NCBI GenBank assembly: GCA_018228665.1
Contig: CP073692.1
Coordinates: forward strand, 248,001-312,000
From: Faecalicatena sp. Marseille-Q4148
GTDB lineage: Bacteria > Bacillota > Clostridia > Lachnospirales > Lachnospiraceae
Length of the DNA stretch: 64,000 nucleotides
Direction of reading: 5' to 3'
Position numbers and translations under genes: made by a program. Position 1 is the first letter of the stretch; every line of letters starts with the position of its first letter. Positions 9,431-18,415 of the stretch are shown here, piece by piece. A model generated the notes under the pieces. It saw only the letters and a program-made list of their open reading frames with translations, did no database searches and had not been told where the DNA came from.

Positions 9431-9850
9431 ATGAAGGTAAAGAAACAGAATCTTTTGCTTTTGGCAGGCATCGTATGGATGATTGCGGGCTTTAATGTTC
9501 TGCGGATCGGTTTGGAAACATATGCGGAATATCGTATAATAATTAATTATGCAATAACGCTTATGGTGTTTCTTGTGTTTTGGTTTATGGTGTTTCATAA
9601 ATTAACAATAAAGCATACGAAACGGATTCATGAATTTGAAGAGGAATTACAGTTGTTTTACAAATTCTTCGATCTGAAGTCATTTTTGATTATGGCTTTT
9701 ATGATTAGTTTTGGAATCATCATTCGAAAATTCCGGCTTTTACCGGATCGTTTTATTGCAGTGTTTTATACAGGACTAGGGGCAGCTCTTTTTATGGCAG
9801 GAGTTTTGTTTACCTGGAATTATATAAAAATATTTAAGAAAAAAAGATAA
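9431..9850 (+). CDS. Small membrane protein of unknown function
   Basis: 139 aa with four hydrophobic segments (about 7-24, 36-54, 76-96 and 105-128). A charged stretch between segments two and three (KHTKRIHEFEEELQ) probably faces the cytoplasm. ATG 9431 is chosen because AAAGGAGC lies 5 nt upstream; GTG 9416 is possible. It sits within the TetR operon, 15 nt ahead of the DUF2871 gene. No named family recognised; co-function with the DUF2871 protein is inferred from the tight spacing. Confidence 0.6.
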   Translation: MKVKKQNLLLLAGIVWMIAGFNVLRIGLETYAEYRIIINYAITLMVFLVFWFMVFHKLTIKHTKRIHEFEEELQLFYKFFDLKSFLIMAFMISFGIIIRKFRLLPDRFIAVFYTGLGAALFMAGVLFTWNYIKIFKKKR

Positions 9851-9865
9851 AGGAGAAATGTACGA

Positions 9866-10288
9866 ATGAAAAAAATAATGAATACGTCTATTATTTATTT
9901 TATCTTAGCAATGGCAGGCGGTGTTTTCTACCGTGAATTTACAAAATGGAATGGTTATACGAAACCAACAACATTAGGTGTTCTGCATGTGCATTTGCTT
10001 GTATTGGGAACGTTCGTATTTCTTATGGCAGCAGTATTTGCAAAGATAACAGAGTTGGAACAGAATTCACTTTTTAAAAAATTCTTTATACTTTATAACA
10101 TTGTGCTTCCGGCTATGACGATTTTAATGCTTGTGAGAGGAATTGTCCAGGTACTTGGGATTGATCTTGGGAAAATGGGAAATGGAATGCTTTCAGGATT
10201 TGCCGGATTATCACATATCGGAATGATGACTGCGCTTGTGATGTTATTATTTTCTATAAAAAAAGAGCTGTGTAAGAAGGCTCATTAG
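9866..10288 (+). CDS. DUF2871 family membrane protein
   Basis: 140 aa with four transmembrane segments. LGVLHVHLLVLG in helix two and SHIGMM in helix four place histidines inside the membrane, as in the DUF2871 family. The His pattern resembles heme-ligand helices of the heme-copper oxidase superfamily, but that is inference. Strong AAAGGAGAAATG upstream site. Last membrane gene of the TetR operon; a NUDIX gene follows after 8 nt and an ApbE flavin transferase a little later, so a redox role is possible. Confidence 0.75.
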   Translation: MKKIMNTSIIYFILAMAGGVFYREFTKWNGYTKPTTLGVLHVHLLVLGTFVFLMAAVFAKITELEQNSLFKKFFILYNIVLPAMTILMLVRGIVQVLGIDLGKMGNGMLSGFAGLSHIGMMTALVMLLFSIKKELCKKAH

Positions 10289-10296
10289 GAGGAAAC

Positions 10297-10869
10297 GTGA
10301 GAACACTATTAGATTTAAAGAAAGAGATAGAGACATATCAGCCATTCAATGAGCAAGAGGAAAAAGATAAAGAAGAAATCTTGAGATGCATTTCTCAATC
10401 AGAACATATTTTAACGAGAGATAATAAAAATGCACATATGACAGTTTCAGCCTGGATTGTAGATCAAGAGCGCAAAAAAGTCTTAATGGCATATCATAAT
10501 ATTTATCATTCCTGGGCGTGGCTTGGAGGTCATGCTGACGGAAATGCAGATTTAAAAGAAGTAGTTTTGAAGGAAATCAGAGAAGAAAGTGGTTTGGAAA
10601 CTGCAAGATTTATTTGTGATGATATTTTTTCTCTGGAAATTCTGACCGTTTCCGGACATGAAAAAAGAGGGGAATATGTACCGTCACATTTGCACTTAAA
10701 TGTGACCTATTTATTAGAAGCAGACACAAATAGCCCGATTCGAATTAAAGAAGATGAAAACAGTCAAATCGGATGGATAGCGATAGAGGAAATAGGAGAA
10801 AAATCTACAGAACCATGGTTTGTAGAAAGAATCTACGCGAAATTATGTAACAAAGTAAATGAACTGTAG
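10297..10869 (+). CDS. NUDIX hydrolase
   Basis: 190 aa, GTG start 10297 with AGGAGG 5 nt ahead. The NUDIX box reads GGHADGNADLKEVVLKEIR followed by EESGL (about residues 76-99), with the REESG core intact; the domain runs from about residue 45 to 180. These enzymes hydrolyse nucleoside diphosphates linked to another group. The ~45-residue N-terminal extension is typical of the larger NUDIX proteins of Clostridia. Its position 8 nt after the DUF2871 gene suggests co-transcription. The substrate is unknown. Confidence 0.88.
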   Translation: MRTLLDLKKEIETYQPFNEQEEKDKEEILRCISQSEHILTRDNKNAHMTVSAWIVDQERKKVLMAYHNIYHSWAWLGGHADGNADLKEVVLKEIREESGLETARFICDDIFSLEILTVSGHEKRGEYVPSHLHLNVTYLLEADTNSPIRIKEDENSQIGWIAIEEIGEKSTEPWFVERIYAKLCNKVNEL

Positions 10870-10932
10870 CATGTATGTTGATTTATAAGAAGAAAGAGAT
10901 TGCTGACAGGAAAATGAAAAGAGGGTACAAGT

Positions 10933-11988
10933 ATGGCGATGAAGAGACGGCGGGATCAAAAGCCGAAAAAAAGTGTTTTTGCAGGAGTGATAGCTGCGGT
11001 TTTGTTAACAGCTGCTCTTATCTTCTTTTTATCACAAAAGTCGCTGCAGGAACCGATCAGTGTAAGTGAGTTTAAACTGAATACGGTTGTGAAAGTAACA
11101 CTTTATGATTCAAAGGAGGAGCCACTTCTTTCTCAGGTTATGGAGCTTTGTGACCGGTATGAAAAAATATTCAGCCGGACAAGAAAAGACAGCGAAATTT
11201 ATCGCTTGAATGAAGGGACATTACCAAAAGAAGATGGATATTATGTGCTTTCAGAAGAATGTGCAAAACTGATTGAAAAAGGATTGTACTACAGTCAGTT
11301 GTCAGAAGGAGCGTTTGATATTACAATCGAACCAGTTTCATCTTTGTGGGATTTTACTTCGGAAGAACACAGAGTTCCAAGCGAAGCTGATCTGGCAGAA
11401 GCAAGAAAACTGGTGGGATATGAAAAAGTAGAATTAAATGGAAATAAGATTCGATTTGCACAGGAAGGTATGGGGATTGAACTGGGAGCAATTGCCAAAG
11501 GATACATTGCCGATAAAATGAAAACATTTCTCGTGGAACATGGAGTAAAACATGGGATTATTGATCTGGGAGGAAATATTCTCTGCATCGGAGAAAAGAG
11601 AAATGGAGATGCGTTTCAGATTGGAATTCAAAAACCATTTGCAGATAGAAATGAAACACTTGCGACTGCGGCTATTAAAGACAAATCGGTTGTGTCTTCC
11701 GGGATTTATGAACGTTGTTTTGAAAAAGATGGAAAACGTTATCATCATATTTTAAATCCGGCGACAGGATATCCGTATGAAAATGATTTAGTTGCTGTAA
11801 CCATTATATCAGATTTGTCAACAGAAGGAGATGGACTAAGTACAACATGTTTTTCGCTGGGACTGGAAAAAGGGTTGGAGCTTGTCAATCATTTGGAGAA
11901 TGTACAGGCAGTATTTATCACAGAAGACGGGGAAGTACATTTCAGTGATGGGTTTGAGCAGGCAGTACCGTTGACATATGTGAAATAA
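10933..11988 (+). CDS. apbE: FAD:protein FMN transferase, ApbE family
   Basis: 351 aa. One N-terminal hydrophobic segment (residues about 15-35) after a basic stretch anchors it outside the membrane; there is no lipobox Cys. ApbE landmarks are present: an internal SEGAFDITIEPVSSLWDF, GIELGAIAKGYIADKM, IDLGGNILCIG and a C-terminal HHILNPATGYP. The enzyme attaches FMN from FAD to a Thr/Ser of surface flavoproteins. No FMN-binding-domain partner is seen in the window, so the target must be elsewhere. Own ribosome binding site GAGGG. Confidence 0.92.
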   Translation: MAMKRRRDQKPKKSVFAGVIAAVLLTAALIFFLSQKSLQEPISVSEFKLNTVVKVTLYDSKEEPLLSQVMELCDRYEKIFSRTRKDSEIYRLNEGTLPKEDGYYVLSEECAKLIEKGLYYSQLSEGAFDITIEPVSSLWDFTSEEHRVPSEADLAEARKLVGYEKVELNGNKIRFAQEGMGIELGAIAKGYIADKMKTFLVEHGVKHGIIDLGGNILCIGEKRNGDAFQIGIQKPFADRNETLATAAIKDKSVVSSGIYERCFEKDGKRYHHILNPATGYPYENDLVAVTIISDLSTEGDGLSTTCFSLGLEKGLELVNHLENVQAVFITEDGEVHFSDGFEQAVPLTYVK

Positions 11989-12046
11989 TACCGAAATATG
12001 CTATAATAACAAAAACCAGTTATAGGAGATAGGAGAGTGATACAAT

Positions 12047-12979
12047 ATGACAAAGATTTATACAAGTGCAGATCAGCTGATTGGAAATACGCCGTTACTG
12101 GAGCTGACAAATCTGGAGAAAAAACTAGATTTAAAAGCGAAGGTGCTGGCAAAATTGGAATATTTAAACCCAGCTGGATCTGTGAAAGACCGTGTTGCGA
12201 AGGCGATGATTGAAGAGGCACAAGCAAGCGGGAAGCTTACGAAAGATTCTGTTATCATTGAACCGACTTCTGGAAATACTGGAATTGGATTGGCAGCGGT
12301 GGCAGCGGCAAAAGGGTATCGGGTGATTATTACGATGCCGGAAACAATGTCTGTGGAGCGGCAGCAGATTATGAAGGCTTATGGGGCAGAAGTTATTTTG
12401 ACAGAAGGTGCAAAGGGAATGCAGGGAGCAATTGACAAGGCTGAGGCATTGGCGGAAGAAATTCCGGGTGGAATAATTGCAGGACAGTTCGTTAACCCGG
12501 CAAATCCAAAAGCACATTTTGAACATACCGGACCGGAGATCTATAAAGATACAGAAGGAACAGTGGATATCTTTGTGGCAGGGATTGGAACCGGTGGAAC
12601 GATTACCGGAACTGGAACATATTTGAAGCAGCAAAATCCGGAGATTCAAGTTGTTGGCGTAGAACCGGCAGAAGCGCCGTTTTTCACAAAAAGGGTGGCA
12701 GGACCTCATAAACTTCAAGGAATCGGAGCAGGTTTTATTCCGGAAGTATTGGATACAGATATTTGCGATGAGATAATTTGTATTACGGCAGAAGAAGCAT
12801 TTTCGGTGGCAAGAGAAATCGGAAAGCAGGAAGGAATTCTTGTGGGAATTTCTTCCGGTGCAGCAGCGGCAGCAGCATTTCAGCTTGCCAGACGTCCGGA
12901 AAATGAGGGTAAGAGGATTGTAGTGATTTTGCCGGATACCGGAGACAGATATTTATCGACAGAATTGTTTGAAAAGTAA
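12047..12979 (+). CDS. cysK: Cysteine synthase A (O-acetylserine sulfhydrylase)
   Basis: 310 aa, full length for CysK. The PLP lysine lies in NPAGSVKDRVAKAMI (around residue 45), the substrate-binding loop is PTSGNTGIGL, and the PLP phosphate loop is GTGGTITGTG; the last part IVVILPDTGDRYLST is also typical. It makes cysteine from O-acetylserine and sulfide. A TATAAT (12002-12007) lies about 40 nt upstream with a weak -35, and GATAGGAG is the ribosome binding site. The neighbouring P-loop gene follows after 22 nt. Confidence 0.95.
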   Translation: MTKIYTSADQLIGNTPLLELTNLEKKLDLKAKVLAKLEYLNPAGSVKDRVAKAMIEEAQASGKLTKDSVIIEPTSGNTGIGLAAVAAAKGYRVIITMPETMSVERQQIMKAYGAEVILTEGAKGMQGAIDKAEALAEEIPGGIIAGQFVNPANPKAHFEHTGPEIYKDTEGTVDIFVAGIGTGGTITGTGTYLKQQNPEIQVVGVEPAEAPFFTKRVAGPHKLQGIGAGFIPEVLDTDICDEIICITAEEAFSVAREIGKQEGILVGISSGAAAAAAFQLARRPENEGKRIVVILPDTGDRYLSTELFEK

Positions 12980-13001
12980 AAGGCAGCACACGGAGGACAA
13001 A

Positions 13002-13487
13002 ATGAAAAAAATAGTAGTGATTGGGTGCCCCGGAGCAGGAAAAAGCACTTTTGCAAGAAGATTAAAGGAAATGACAGGACTTCCTCTTTATTATCTTGAT
13101 CAGATCTGGCATAAGGCGGACAGGACGACGGTTTCGAAAGAAGAGTTTGATGCGAAACTGAGAGAAATTATTCAGCAGGATAGCTGGATCATTGACGGAA
13201 ATTATCTCCGTACGATGGAATGTCGTCTGGATGCCTGTGATACGGTGTTCTTCCTTGATTATCCGTTGGAAATATGTCTGGAAGGGGCAAAAGCGCGTAT
13301 TGGAACAGTGCGGGAAGATATGCCGTGGGTGGAAACGGAGTTTGATGAAGAATTTCGGCAATGGATTTTAGATTTTCCGAAAGATCAGATTCCGGTCATC
13401 TATGAGTTATTAAAGAAATATGAAACAGAAAAAGAAATTATTGTTTTCAAGTCGCGGGATGAAGCGGAAAAGTTCTCGTACATTTAA
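13002..13487 (+). CDS. P-loop NTPase, topology-modulation / adenylate-kinase-like
   Basis: 161 aa with Walker A GCPGAGKST at about residues 8-16, then LPLYYLDQIWHKADRTTVS, typical of the FlaR/topology-modulation family of small kinases. DTVFFLDYP is the Walker B strand. ATG 13002 is chosen for its GGAGG site. It lies 22 nt after cysK and is followed by a strong hairpin, so it ends that transcript. A nucleotide or small-molecule kinase role is inferred; the substrate is unknown. Confidence 0.75.
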   Translation: MKKIVVIGCPGAGKSTFARRLKEMTGLPLYYLDQIWHKADRTTVSKEEFDAKLREIIQQDSWIIDGNYLRTMECRLDACDTVFFLDYPLEICLEGAKARIGTVREDMPWVETEFDEEFRQWILDFPKDQIPVIYELLKKYETEKEIIVFKSRDEAEKFSYI

Positions 13488-13520
13488 TTCGAATTCGATA
13501 ATATTATTATGAAAAAAGAA

Positions 13521-13569
13521 CAGGCATGGCATGAGAAGAAAGAGGTTATGAATCATCATGTCATGCCTG
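13521..13569. terminator. Bidirectional hairpin terminator
   Basis: CAGGCATGGCATGA (13521-13534) pairs with TCATGTCATGCCTG (13556-13569), 14 bp with one G-T wobble. On the minus strand it is followed by TTCTTTTTTC, so it best serves the bactofilin-like gene; on the plus strand the T tract is weak. Confidence 0.75.
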
Positions 13570-13592
13570 ACTTTTACAAATTAGGAAAGAGG

Positions 13593-14339
13593 TTACTCTT
13601 TTACAGACTGCGTACAAGTACCTTCGACGGTACCGATTTTGCAAGTGCTGTCATAGACAAGAGAGCCATCGCATTGGATGTGATCTACTACAGAATATTT
13701 ACTGAGTTCGATGGTTTCTGCACTAATAGATTCACAGTGGAGAGAAGCTGCTTCCAGCTGTGTACATTCAATATTTTTGACGTGATGAACCGGTCGCTTT
13801 TCAGAAGAAAAGAGACGGAAGGAGAGAACGTGGCAATTCTTTGGCACAATGCCAATGCGAACGTGTTCTCCAAATACATCGTTTAGCGTTGAAGATCCGT
13901 ATAATTCTATATCATCTGCATTAATTTCATCATCATTTACAAAAGAGCCTGAAATGAGAATAGAATCTGCATAAATTTTGGCGTTATTACTCTTGATACT
14001 GCCGGAAGATTTTAATTCTTTTACTTTTATGTTCCGGTTAGTTGTCAGACTTCCGCTGACATGAAGTGTATTTCCGTGTACTTCGCAATCGGTCAGCTTG
14101 CAAGATCCGGATATATGACAGTCTTCCACTTGAAGTTCGCCGGAAGCCTTCAATGATCCGCTGATACGCAGTGCCGTACCTTTCAGGATACAAGGTGCAT
14201 TTGTGTGACAGCCTCCGGAAACTTTCAGAGTGTCAAATGTAATATCACCATCGATCGAGGCGCCTCCGGAAATACCGATGGTGTCATATTCTCCGGCAAA
14301 AATTGTTCCGCTTCCACTGATTTTAAGATCTTTTGTCAT
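13593..14339 (-). CDS. Bactofilin-like (polymer-forming) protein, YhbE/YhbF type
   Basis: 248 aa built from short repeated beta strands with the recurring motif ISGS/VSGS (ISGSGTIFAGEYDTIGISGG, LRISGSLKASGEL, LHVSGSLTTN, SSGSIKSNN, LISGSF). This right-handed beta-helix pattern is that of bactofilins. A C-terminal part from about residue 175 lacks the repeats. Strong GGAGGACAACACTATG start. It is downstream of a YhbD-like regulator, the same order as yhbD-yhbE-yhbF of Bacillus. Probably an envelope or cell-shape scaffold; exact role unknown. Confidence 0.75.
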   Translation of the reverse strand: MTKDLKISGSGTIFAGEYDTIGISGGASIDGDITFDTLKVSGGCHTNAPCILKGTALRISGSLKASGELQVEDCHISGSCKLTDCEVHGNTLHVSGSLTTNRNIKVKELKSSGSIKSNNAKIYADSILISGSFVNDDEINADDIELYGSSTLNDVFGEHVRIGIVPKNCHVLSFRLFSSEKRPVHHVKNIECTQLEAASLHCESISAETIELSKYSVVDHIQCDGSLVYDSTCKIGTVEGTCTQSVKE

Positions 14340-14357
14340 AGTGTTGTCCTCCTGAAT

Positions 14358-15017
14358 TTATTCTTCAATATCTTCATCGAAAGTAAATGAAAATGTATCT
14401 TTGTAAGTTACTTTTATGCTGCTGCTCAGTTCCTGAAGCGATACCCGGTCTGCAATTTCAATGCGGGAATCAAACTGAAACTGACTTGCTGTCCCGGTAC
14501 ATTCCACAAATAGGCTGTAATAATCTTGTCCGATTTTCAGAAGCAGCAGCTCCTGCTCTACATTCTCGATTTGGGATGCATTTTTAGCAGAGTGGGAAAT
14601 AAGCTTTGTAAGCTGAGCAGTATCTAACAGTTCTTTTTTCTTCCAGTCACTGAAAATAATCATAATCAGCACTTCAATGAAACGAAAAGTATCCTTTTCA
14701 AGCTGATCCATGAATTCAGCAGCCACATCAATATCCACTTCCTGAAATTGTTCCAGATCTTCTTCGCTGAATATGCGGTTGGTTACTTCCGGCGCGAGAA
14801 GATTAGCCAGTTCTTCCAGAGAATAATGGTCTTTCAGCTTCTGGATTGCCCGAATCCGCTTTAAGATCAATTCTTTTGGAAAAAAAGTTTCCTGTCCGGT
14901 AGAGCTTGGGCGCTTTACGAACCAGTTTTCTGGAATCAGGCCTTCGCGTTTCCAGCGATAGAGCTGTCCGTAGGAGATGCCAGTAACTTGCAGCAAATCT
15001 TTTTTTGAAATCTCCAT
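14358..15017 (-). CDS. YhbD-like MerR-fold regulator (DUF4004 type)
   Basis: About 220 aa. The N-terminus MEISKKDLLQVTGISYGQLYRWKREGLIPE is a winged MerR-type helix-turn-helix (residues 1-30), followed by ILKRIRAIQKLKDHYSLEELANLL as in MerR dimer helices. The C-terminal half has no recognised domain. The start could be 15023 (three tandem Met); 15017 fits the GGGGGTATG site less tightly than 15023. It lies 18 nt upstream of the bactofilin-like gene and opposite the ceramidase-like gene, with a long inverted repeat between. Confidence 0.75.
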   Translation of the reverse strand: MEISKKDLLQVTGISYGQLYRWKREGLIPENWFVKRPSSTGQETFFPKELILKRIRAIQKLKDHYSLEELANLLAPEVTNRIFSEEDLEQFQEVDIDVAAEFMDQLEKDTFRFIEVLIMIIFSDWKKKELLDTAQLTKLISHSAKNASQIENVEQELLLLKIGQDYYSLFVECTGTASQFQFDSRIEIADRVSLQELSSSIKVTYKDTFSFTFDEDIEE

Positions 15018-15045
15018 CATCATACCCCCTGAAATGTTATGTGAT

Positions 15046-15091
15046 AAAACAATGTTTTATTCATGTGATTATAATAGCATAACATTGTTTT
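15046..15091. promoter_or_regulatory. Divergent control region with perfect 11-bp inverted repeat
   Basis: AAAACAATGTT (15046-15056) and AACATTGTTTT (15081-15091) are exact inverted copies, 24 bp apart. On the minus strand a TATAAT lies between them and a TTTACA lies about 20 bp further upstream, an over-long spacer of the kind that MerR-fold proteins act on. This fits self-control by the YhbD-like protein. Arms and boxes are seen; function is inferred. Confidence 0.55.
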
Positions 15092-15216
15092 GTTGTAAAG
15101 AGCGTTTTGGAAAAATAGTATGTTTGTGATGAAAAATGTATTATACTGTAATTTATTAAATATCATTATGATTTTGTACACGGATGATTTAGCAGCAGGT
15201 AATGAGGAGGAAAGCA

Positions 15217-16477
15217 ATGAAAGAAGTTATGTTTGGCTGTGCAGAAGCTGATATTACACCGACATATCCGGTAAGGACACTTGGATTTTCAAGAGAGGAT
15301 GAATGGTCTCAGGGAGTGGAAAGCCCTCTTCTCGTACAGACAGCAGTGTGGAAATCAAAAGAGGAAATCTGTTGTCTTATTACACTTGACCATATTGGAT
15401 TTTCGAAAATAAAAGCGCAGGAGCTTCGGGAGAAGGTTTCTGTCAAACTTGGAGTTTTGCCGGAGAAAGTAATGATCTGCTTTTCTCATACGCATTCCGC
15501 TCCGGATGAAATGTTGGAGAAACGCTATTTAAGGTTTGTTTTTGCTCAGGTGCTCAATTGTCTTGATCGGACATTAAATCATATGTGCCCGATTCAGGCG
15601 GTATGGGGAAATGCAATAGTAGATATTGGAGTCAATCAGAGAAAAGGAGGATTTTCGGTAGACAGGCGGGCAGGCATTTTGCTTGTAACAGACTTGACAG
15701 GGAAACCGCTTTTAATACTGCTTCGTTTAACCGCTCATGCCAATGTACTGAAGCAGGATAATTATCTTATTTCTCCGGATTATTTTGGAGCAGTTCGAAA
15801 ACGGATGAAAGAAGAATATCATTGCCAGATTATGGTTACACAGGGAGCATCAGGAAATATTGCTCCTAAGTATTTTCAGTCCCGGCTGACACCGACAGAT
15901 GCTGCGGGAGAAGAATTTATCAGAAGTGAGACTGCTCTTAATGATATGGCTGAAGAAATCTACATACAGACAGGGAAGGTGATAGCATACATGACTCCGC
16001 ATCCGATTCAGCAGCTGGCGATGTATTCCAAACAAGTGCATCTGTATTCGGAAATTCCGGAGTATATGAGGGTTGGAGCTTGAAAAAGAAGGATGCAAAG
16101 CAGAAGAACAGAGCTGGCTGAAAGAAATTAAGAAACTTCGGGAGGAGAATGTACGAGAGCAGCTTGATGTGACGGAAGTGCAGTATTTTGTTCTGGGAGA
16201 AGGTTGTATTTGTGGCGTAGCAAATGAAGTGATGTGTGAATTTGCATTGAATCTCAGCCAGAATCTTCACTGGGAATATTTTTATTTTGGCGGTTATACA
16301 AATGGGTGTGCGGGATATTTCCCTGAGGAGGGGGAATTTGATAAGGGAGGATTCGAGATATACTGGTCTATGCTGATTTATTACGCTTACTATAATCGGG
16401 TTTGTCCGCTCAAGAGAGAGTCAGCGAGAATTCTGACAGAATTTGTTATGCAGCATGCCCCGAAGCAGATAGAATGA
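15217..16477 (+). pseudogene. Neutral/alkaline ceramidase-like protein, frameshifted
   Basis: Two consecutive frames make one protein of about 420 aa. The first (15217-16083) starts GCAEADITPTYPVRTLGF, has SHTHSAPDE (zinc-ligand-like His), LTAHANVL and VTQGASGNIAPKY, all features of neutral/alkaline ceramidase-type hydrolases. An extra G in the GGG at 16070-16072 moves the frame; the second part (from 16073, LELEKEGCK...) has FYFGGYTNGCAGYFPEEGEF. No ribosome binding site precedes the second frame. Possible real decay, programmed shift or sequencing error. Confidence 0.7.
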
Positions 16478-16509
16478 TCCGGCTAAAAACAGGAAGGGAA
16501 AAATAAAAC

Positions 16510-16554
16510 GTGTGCCAGACAAGCTGGAATGAAAGCAATCTGGCACACTTTTTT
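16510..16554 (+). terminator. Rho-independent terminator
   Basis: GTGTGCCAGA (16510-16519) pairs perfectly with TCTGGCACAC (16539-16548), followed by six T. It ends the ceramidase-like transcript and lies ahead of the convergent ABC-F gene. Confidence 0.88.
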
Positions 16555-16579
16555 GTTGAATAATTGAATATAGGAATCA

Positions 16580-18136
16580 TTAAAATACTTTTGTCGTCCA
16601 TTTCGTGCAGTCCCATACTTCTGACACAACATCCCGGTAAAATTCCGGCTCGTGACAGATCAGAAGGATGCTTCCGCGATATTCCTGAAGTGCTTTTTTA
16701 AGCGCGTCTTTGGCATCTACATCCAGATGGTTTGTAGGCTCATCGAGAAGCAGGATATTTGTTTCGCGGTTAACGACTTTGCAGAGGCGGACTTTTGCCT
16801 GTTCGCCGCCGGAAAGAACGCGGACCTGGCTTTCGATATGCTTTGTGGTGAGACCGCATTTTGCAAGAGCAGAACGGACTTCGTACTGGGTATAGGAAGG
16901 AAATTCGCTCCAGATTTCTTCGATACAGGTTGTTTTGTTGTCGCCTTTTACTTCCTGTTCAAAATATCCGATCTGAAGATTTTCTCCAAGCTCCACAGAT
17001 CCGCGAAGGGGCTCAATGAGTCCAAGAATACTCTTTAGAAGAGTAGTTTTTCCGATTCCGTTTGCTCCAACGAGGGCGATCTTTTGACCACGTTCCATAG
17101 AGAGTGTAAGCGGTTTGCTTAATGCTTCATCGTAGCCGATGACAAGATCTTTTGTCTCGAAAATATATTTGCCCGGTGTGCGCCCAATCTTAAAATGAAA
17201 TTCCGGTTTTGGACGTTCGGCGGCAAGTTCAATGAGATCCATTTTGTCCAGTTTTTTCTGGCGGGACATGGCCATATTTCTGGTAGATACTCTTGCCTTA
17301 TTGCGGGCAACGAAATCTTTCAGTTCACTGATTTCCTGCTGTTGGCGGCGGTAAGCTGCTTCCAGCTGAGCTTTTTTCACTTCGTAAACTTCAAGAAAAT
17401 GATCATAATCGCCTACATAGCGATTCAGTTCCTGATTTTCCATGTGATAAATAATATTAATAACGCTATTGAGAAACGGTATGTCGTGAGAAATGAGAAT
17501 AAATGCATTCTCATATTCCGTCAGATAACGACGCAGCCATTCAATATGTTCTTCGTCCAGATAGTTTGTCGGCTCGTCCAGAAGAAGGATATCCGGTTTT
17601 TCCAGAAGAAGTTTTGCCAACAGAATCTTTGTGCGCTGGCCGCCGCTAAGATCGGTAACATCCCGGTCAAGTCCAAGATCAAGGATGCCAAGAGCTCTGG
17701 CAACTTCTTCTACTTTTGAGTCGATTACATAAAAATCATGCAGTGTCAGTGTATCCTGAATGGTGCCAAGCTCTTCCATCATAAGTTCCATCTCTTCCGG
17801 CGATGCATCGCCAAGCGCATCGCAGATCTGATTCATTTTTTCTTCGAGCGCAAACAGGTAAGAAAATGCGGATTTTAATACTTCTCGGATCGTCATTCCT
17901 TTTGTTAGAACAGTATGCTGGTCCAGATAACCTACACGGACATTTTTAGCCCATTCAATCTTTCCTTCATCTGGTTGAAGTTGGTTCGTTACAATTTTGA
18001 AAAAGGTAGATTTTCCTTCTCCATTGGCTCCTACCAGACCAATGTGTTCTCCTTTTAAAAGACGGAAGGAAACGTCTTCGAAAATGGCACGGTCGCCAAA
18101 ACCGTGAGTCAGATGTTCAACATTTAAAATACTCAT
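16580..18136 (-). CDS. ABC-F family ATPase, YbiT/EttA-like translation factor
   Basis: 518 aa from ATG 18136 (MSILNVEHLTHGFG), chosen for its GGAGTTTCCAA site over the longer open frame to 18244. Two ATPase domains: Walker A GANGEGKST and GANGIGKTT, signatures LSGGQRTK and LSGGEQAK, Walker B ILLLDEPTNYLD and ILLLDEPTNHLD. The P-site-contacting linker between them is rich in charged residues (about 240-320). No membrane domain. It acts on ribosomes; housekeeping type is more likely than antibiotic resistance, since it has no regulatory leader. Confidence 0.9.
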   Translation of the reverse strand: MSILNVEHLTHGFGDRAIFEDVSFRLLKGEHIGLVGANGEGKSTFFKIVTNQLQPDEGKIEWAKNVRVGYLDQHTVLTKGMTIREVLKSAFSYLFALEEKMNQICDALGDASPEEMELMMEELGTIQDTLTLHDFYVIDSKVEEVARALGILDLGLDRDVTDLSGGQRTKILLAKLLLEKPDILLLDEPTNYLDEEHIEWLRRYLTEYENAFILISHDIPFLNSVINIIYHMENQELNRYVGDYDHFLEVYEVKKAQLEAAYRRQQQEISELKDFVARNKARVSTRNMAMSRQKKLDKMDLIELAAERPKPEFHFKIGRTPGKYIFETKDLVIGYDEALSKPLTLSMERGQKIALVGANGIGKTTLLKSILGLIEPLRGSVELGENLQIGYFEQEVKGDNKTTCIEEIWSEFPSYTQYEVRSALAKCGLTTKHIESQVRVLSGGEQAKVRLCKVVNRETNILLLDEPTNHLDVDAKDALKKALQEYRGSILLICHEPEFYRDVVSEVWDCTKWTTKVF

Positions 18137-18348
18137 TTGGAAACTCCTTTTGTATAGATATCTGTATAGAAATATTGGTCCGGACAGTACCGGAAACCGG
18201 TAATTTTCAGTGGATATTGTACAGGATTTGGAGCCGCTTTGCAAGTATGATACAAGTGAATGTTAAGATTCAGTGATTCCAATGAAAATTTTGTGAGTGC
18301 AGGGGATATTTCTTTACAAAAGAATTGTTTTCAAGTAAAATGAAATGG

Positions 18349-18369
18349 TGTACTAATAATGATAGTACA
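18349..18369 (+). promoter_or_regulatory. YtrA-type GntR operator
   Basis: TGTACTA (18349-18355) and TAGTACA (18363-18369) are perfect inverted arms 7 bp apart, about 47 bp ahead of the GntR start codon. It overlaps a likely -10. This matches the GTACTA-type operators of the YtrA subfamily, so self-repression is likely. Confidence 0.75.
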
Positions 18370-18415
18370 GTTGAAGCGATAAAGTGATAAATGAGAAAGG
18401 GAAGGAGCATTTTGC

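Noticed and set aside
13509..13886. Plus-strand frame of 125 codons in the bactofilin-like gene region
   Set aside because: Starts inside a terminator hairpin and lies antisense to the repeat-rich minus-strand protein.
13593..14339. Short repeated motif as a CRISPR array or tandem DNA repeat
   Set aside because: The repeats are protein-level ISGS motifs of a beta-helix with diverged codons, not identical DNA units.
16073..16477. Independent gene after the ceramidase-like frame
   Set aside because: No ribosome binding site; it continues the same protein after a frameshift.
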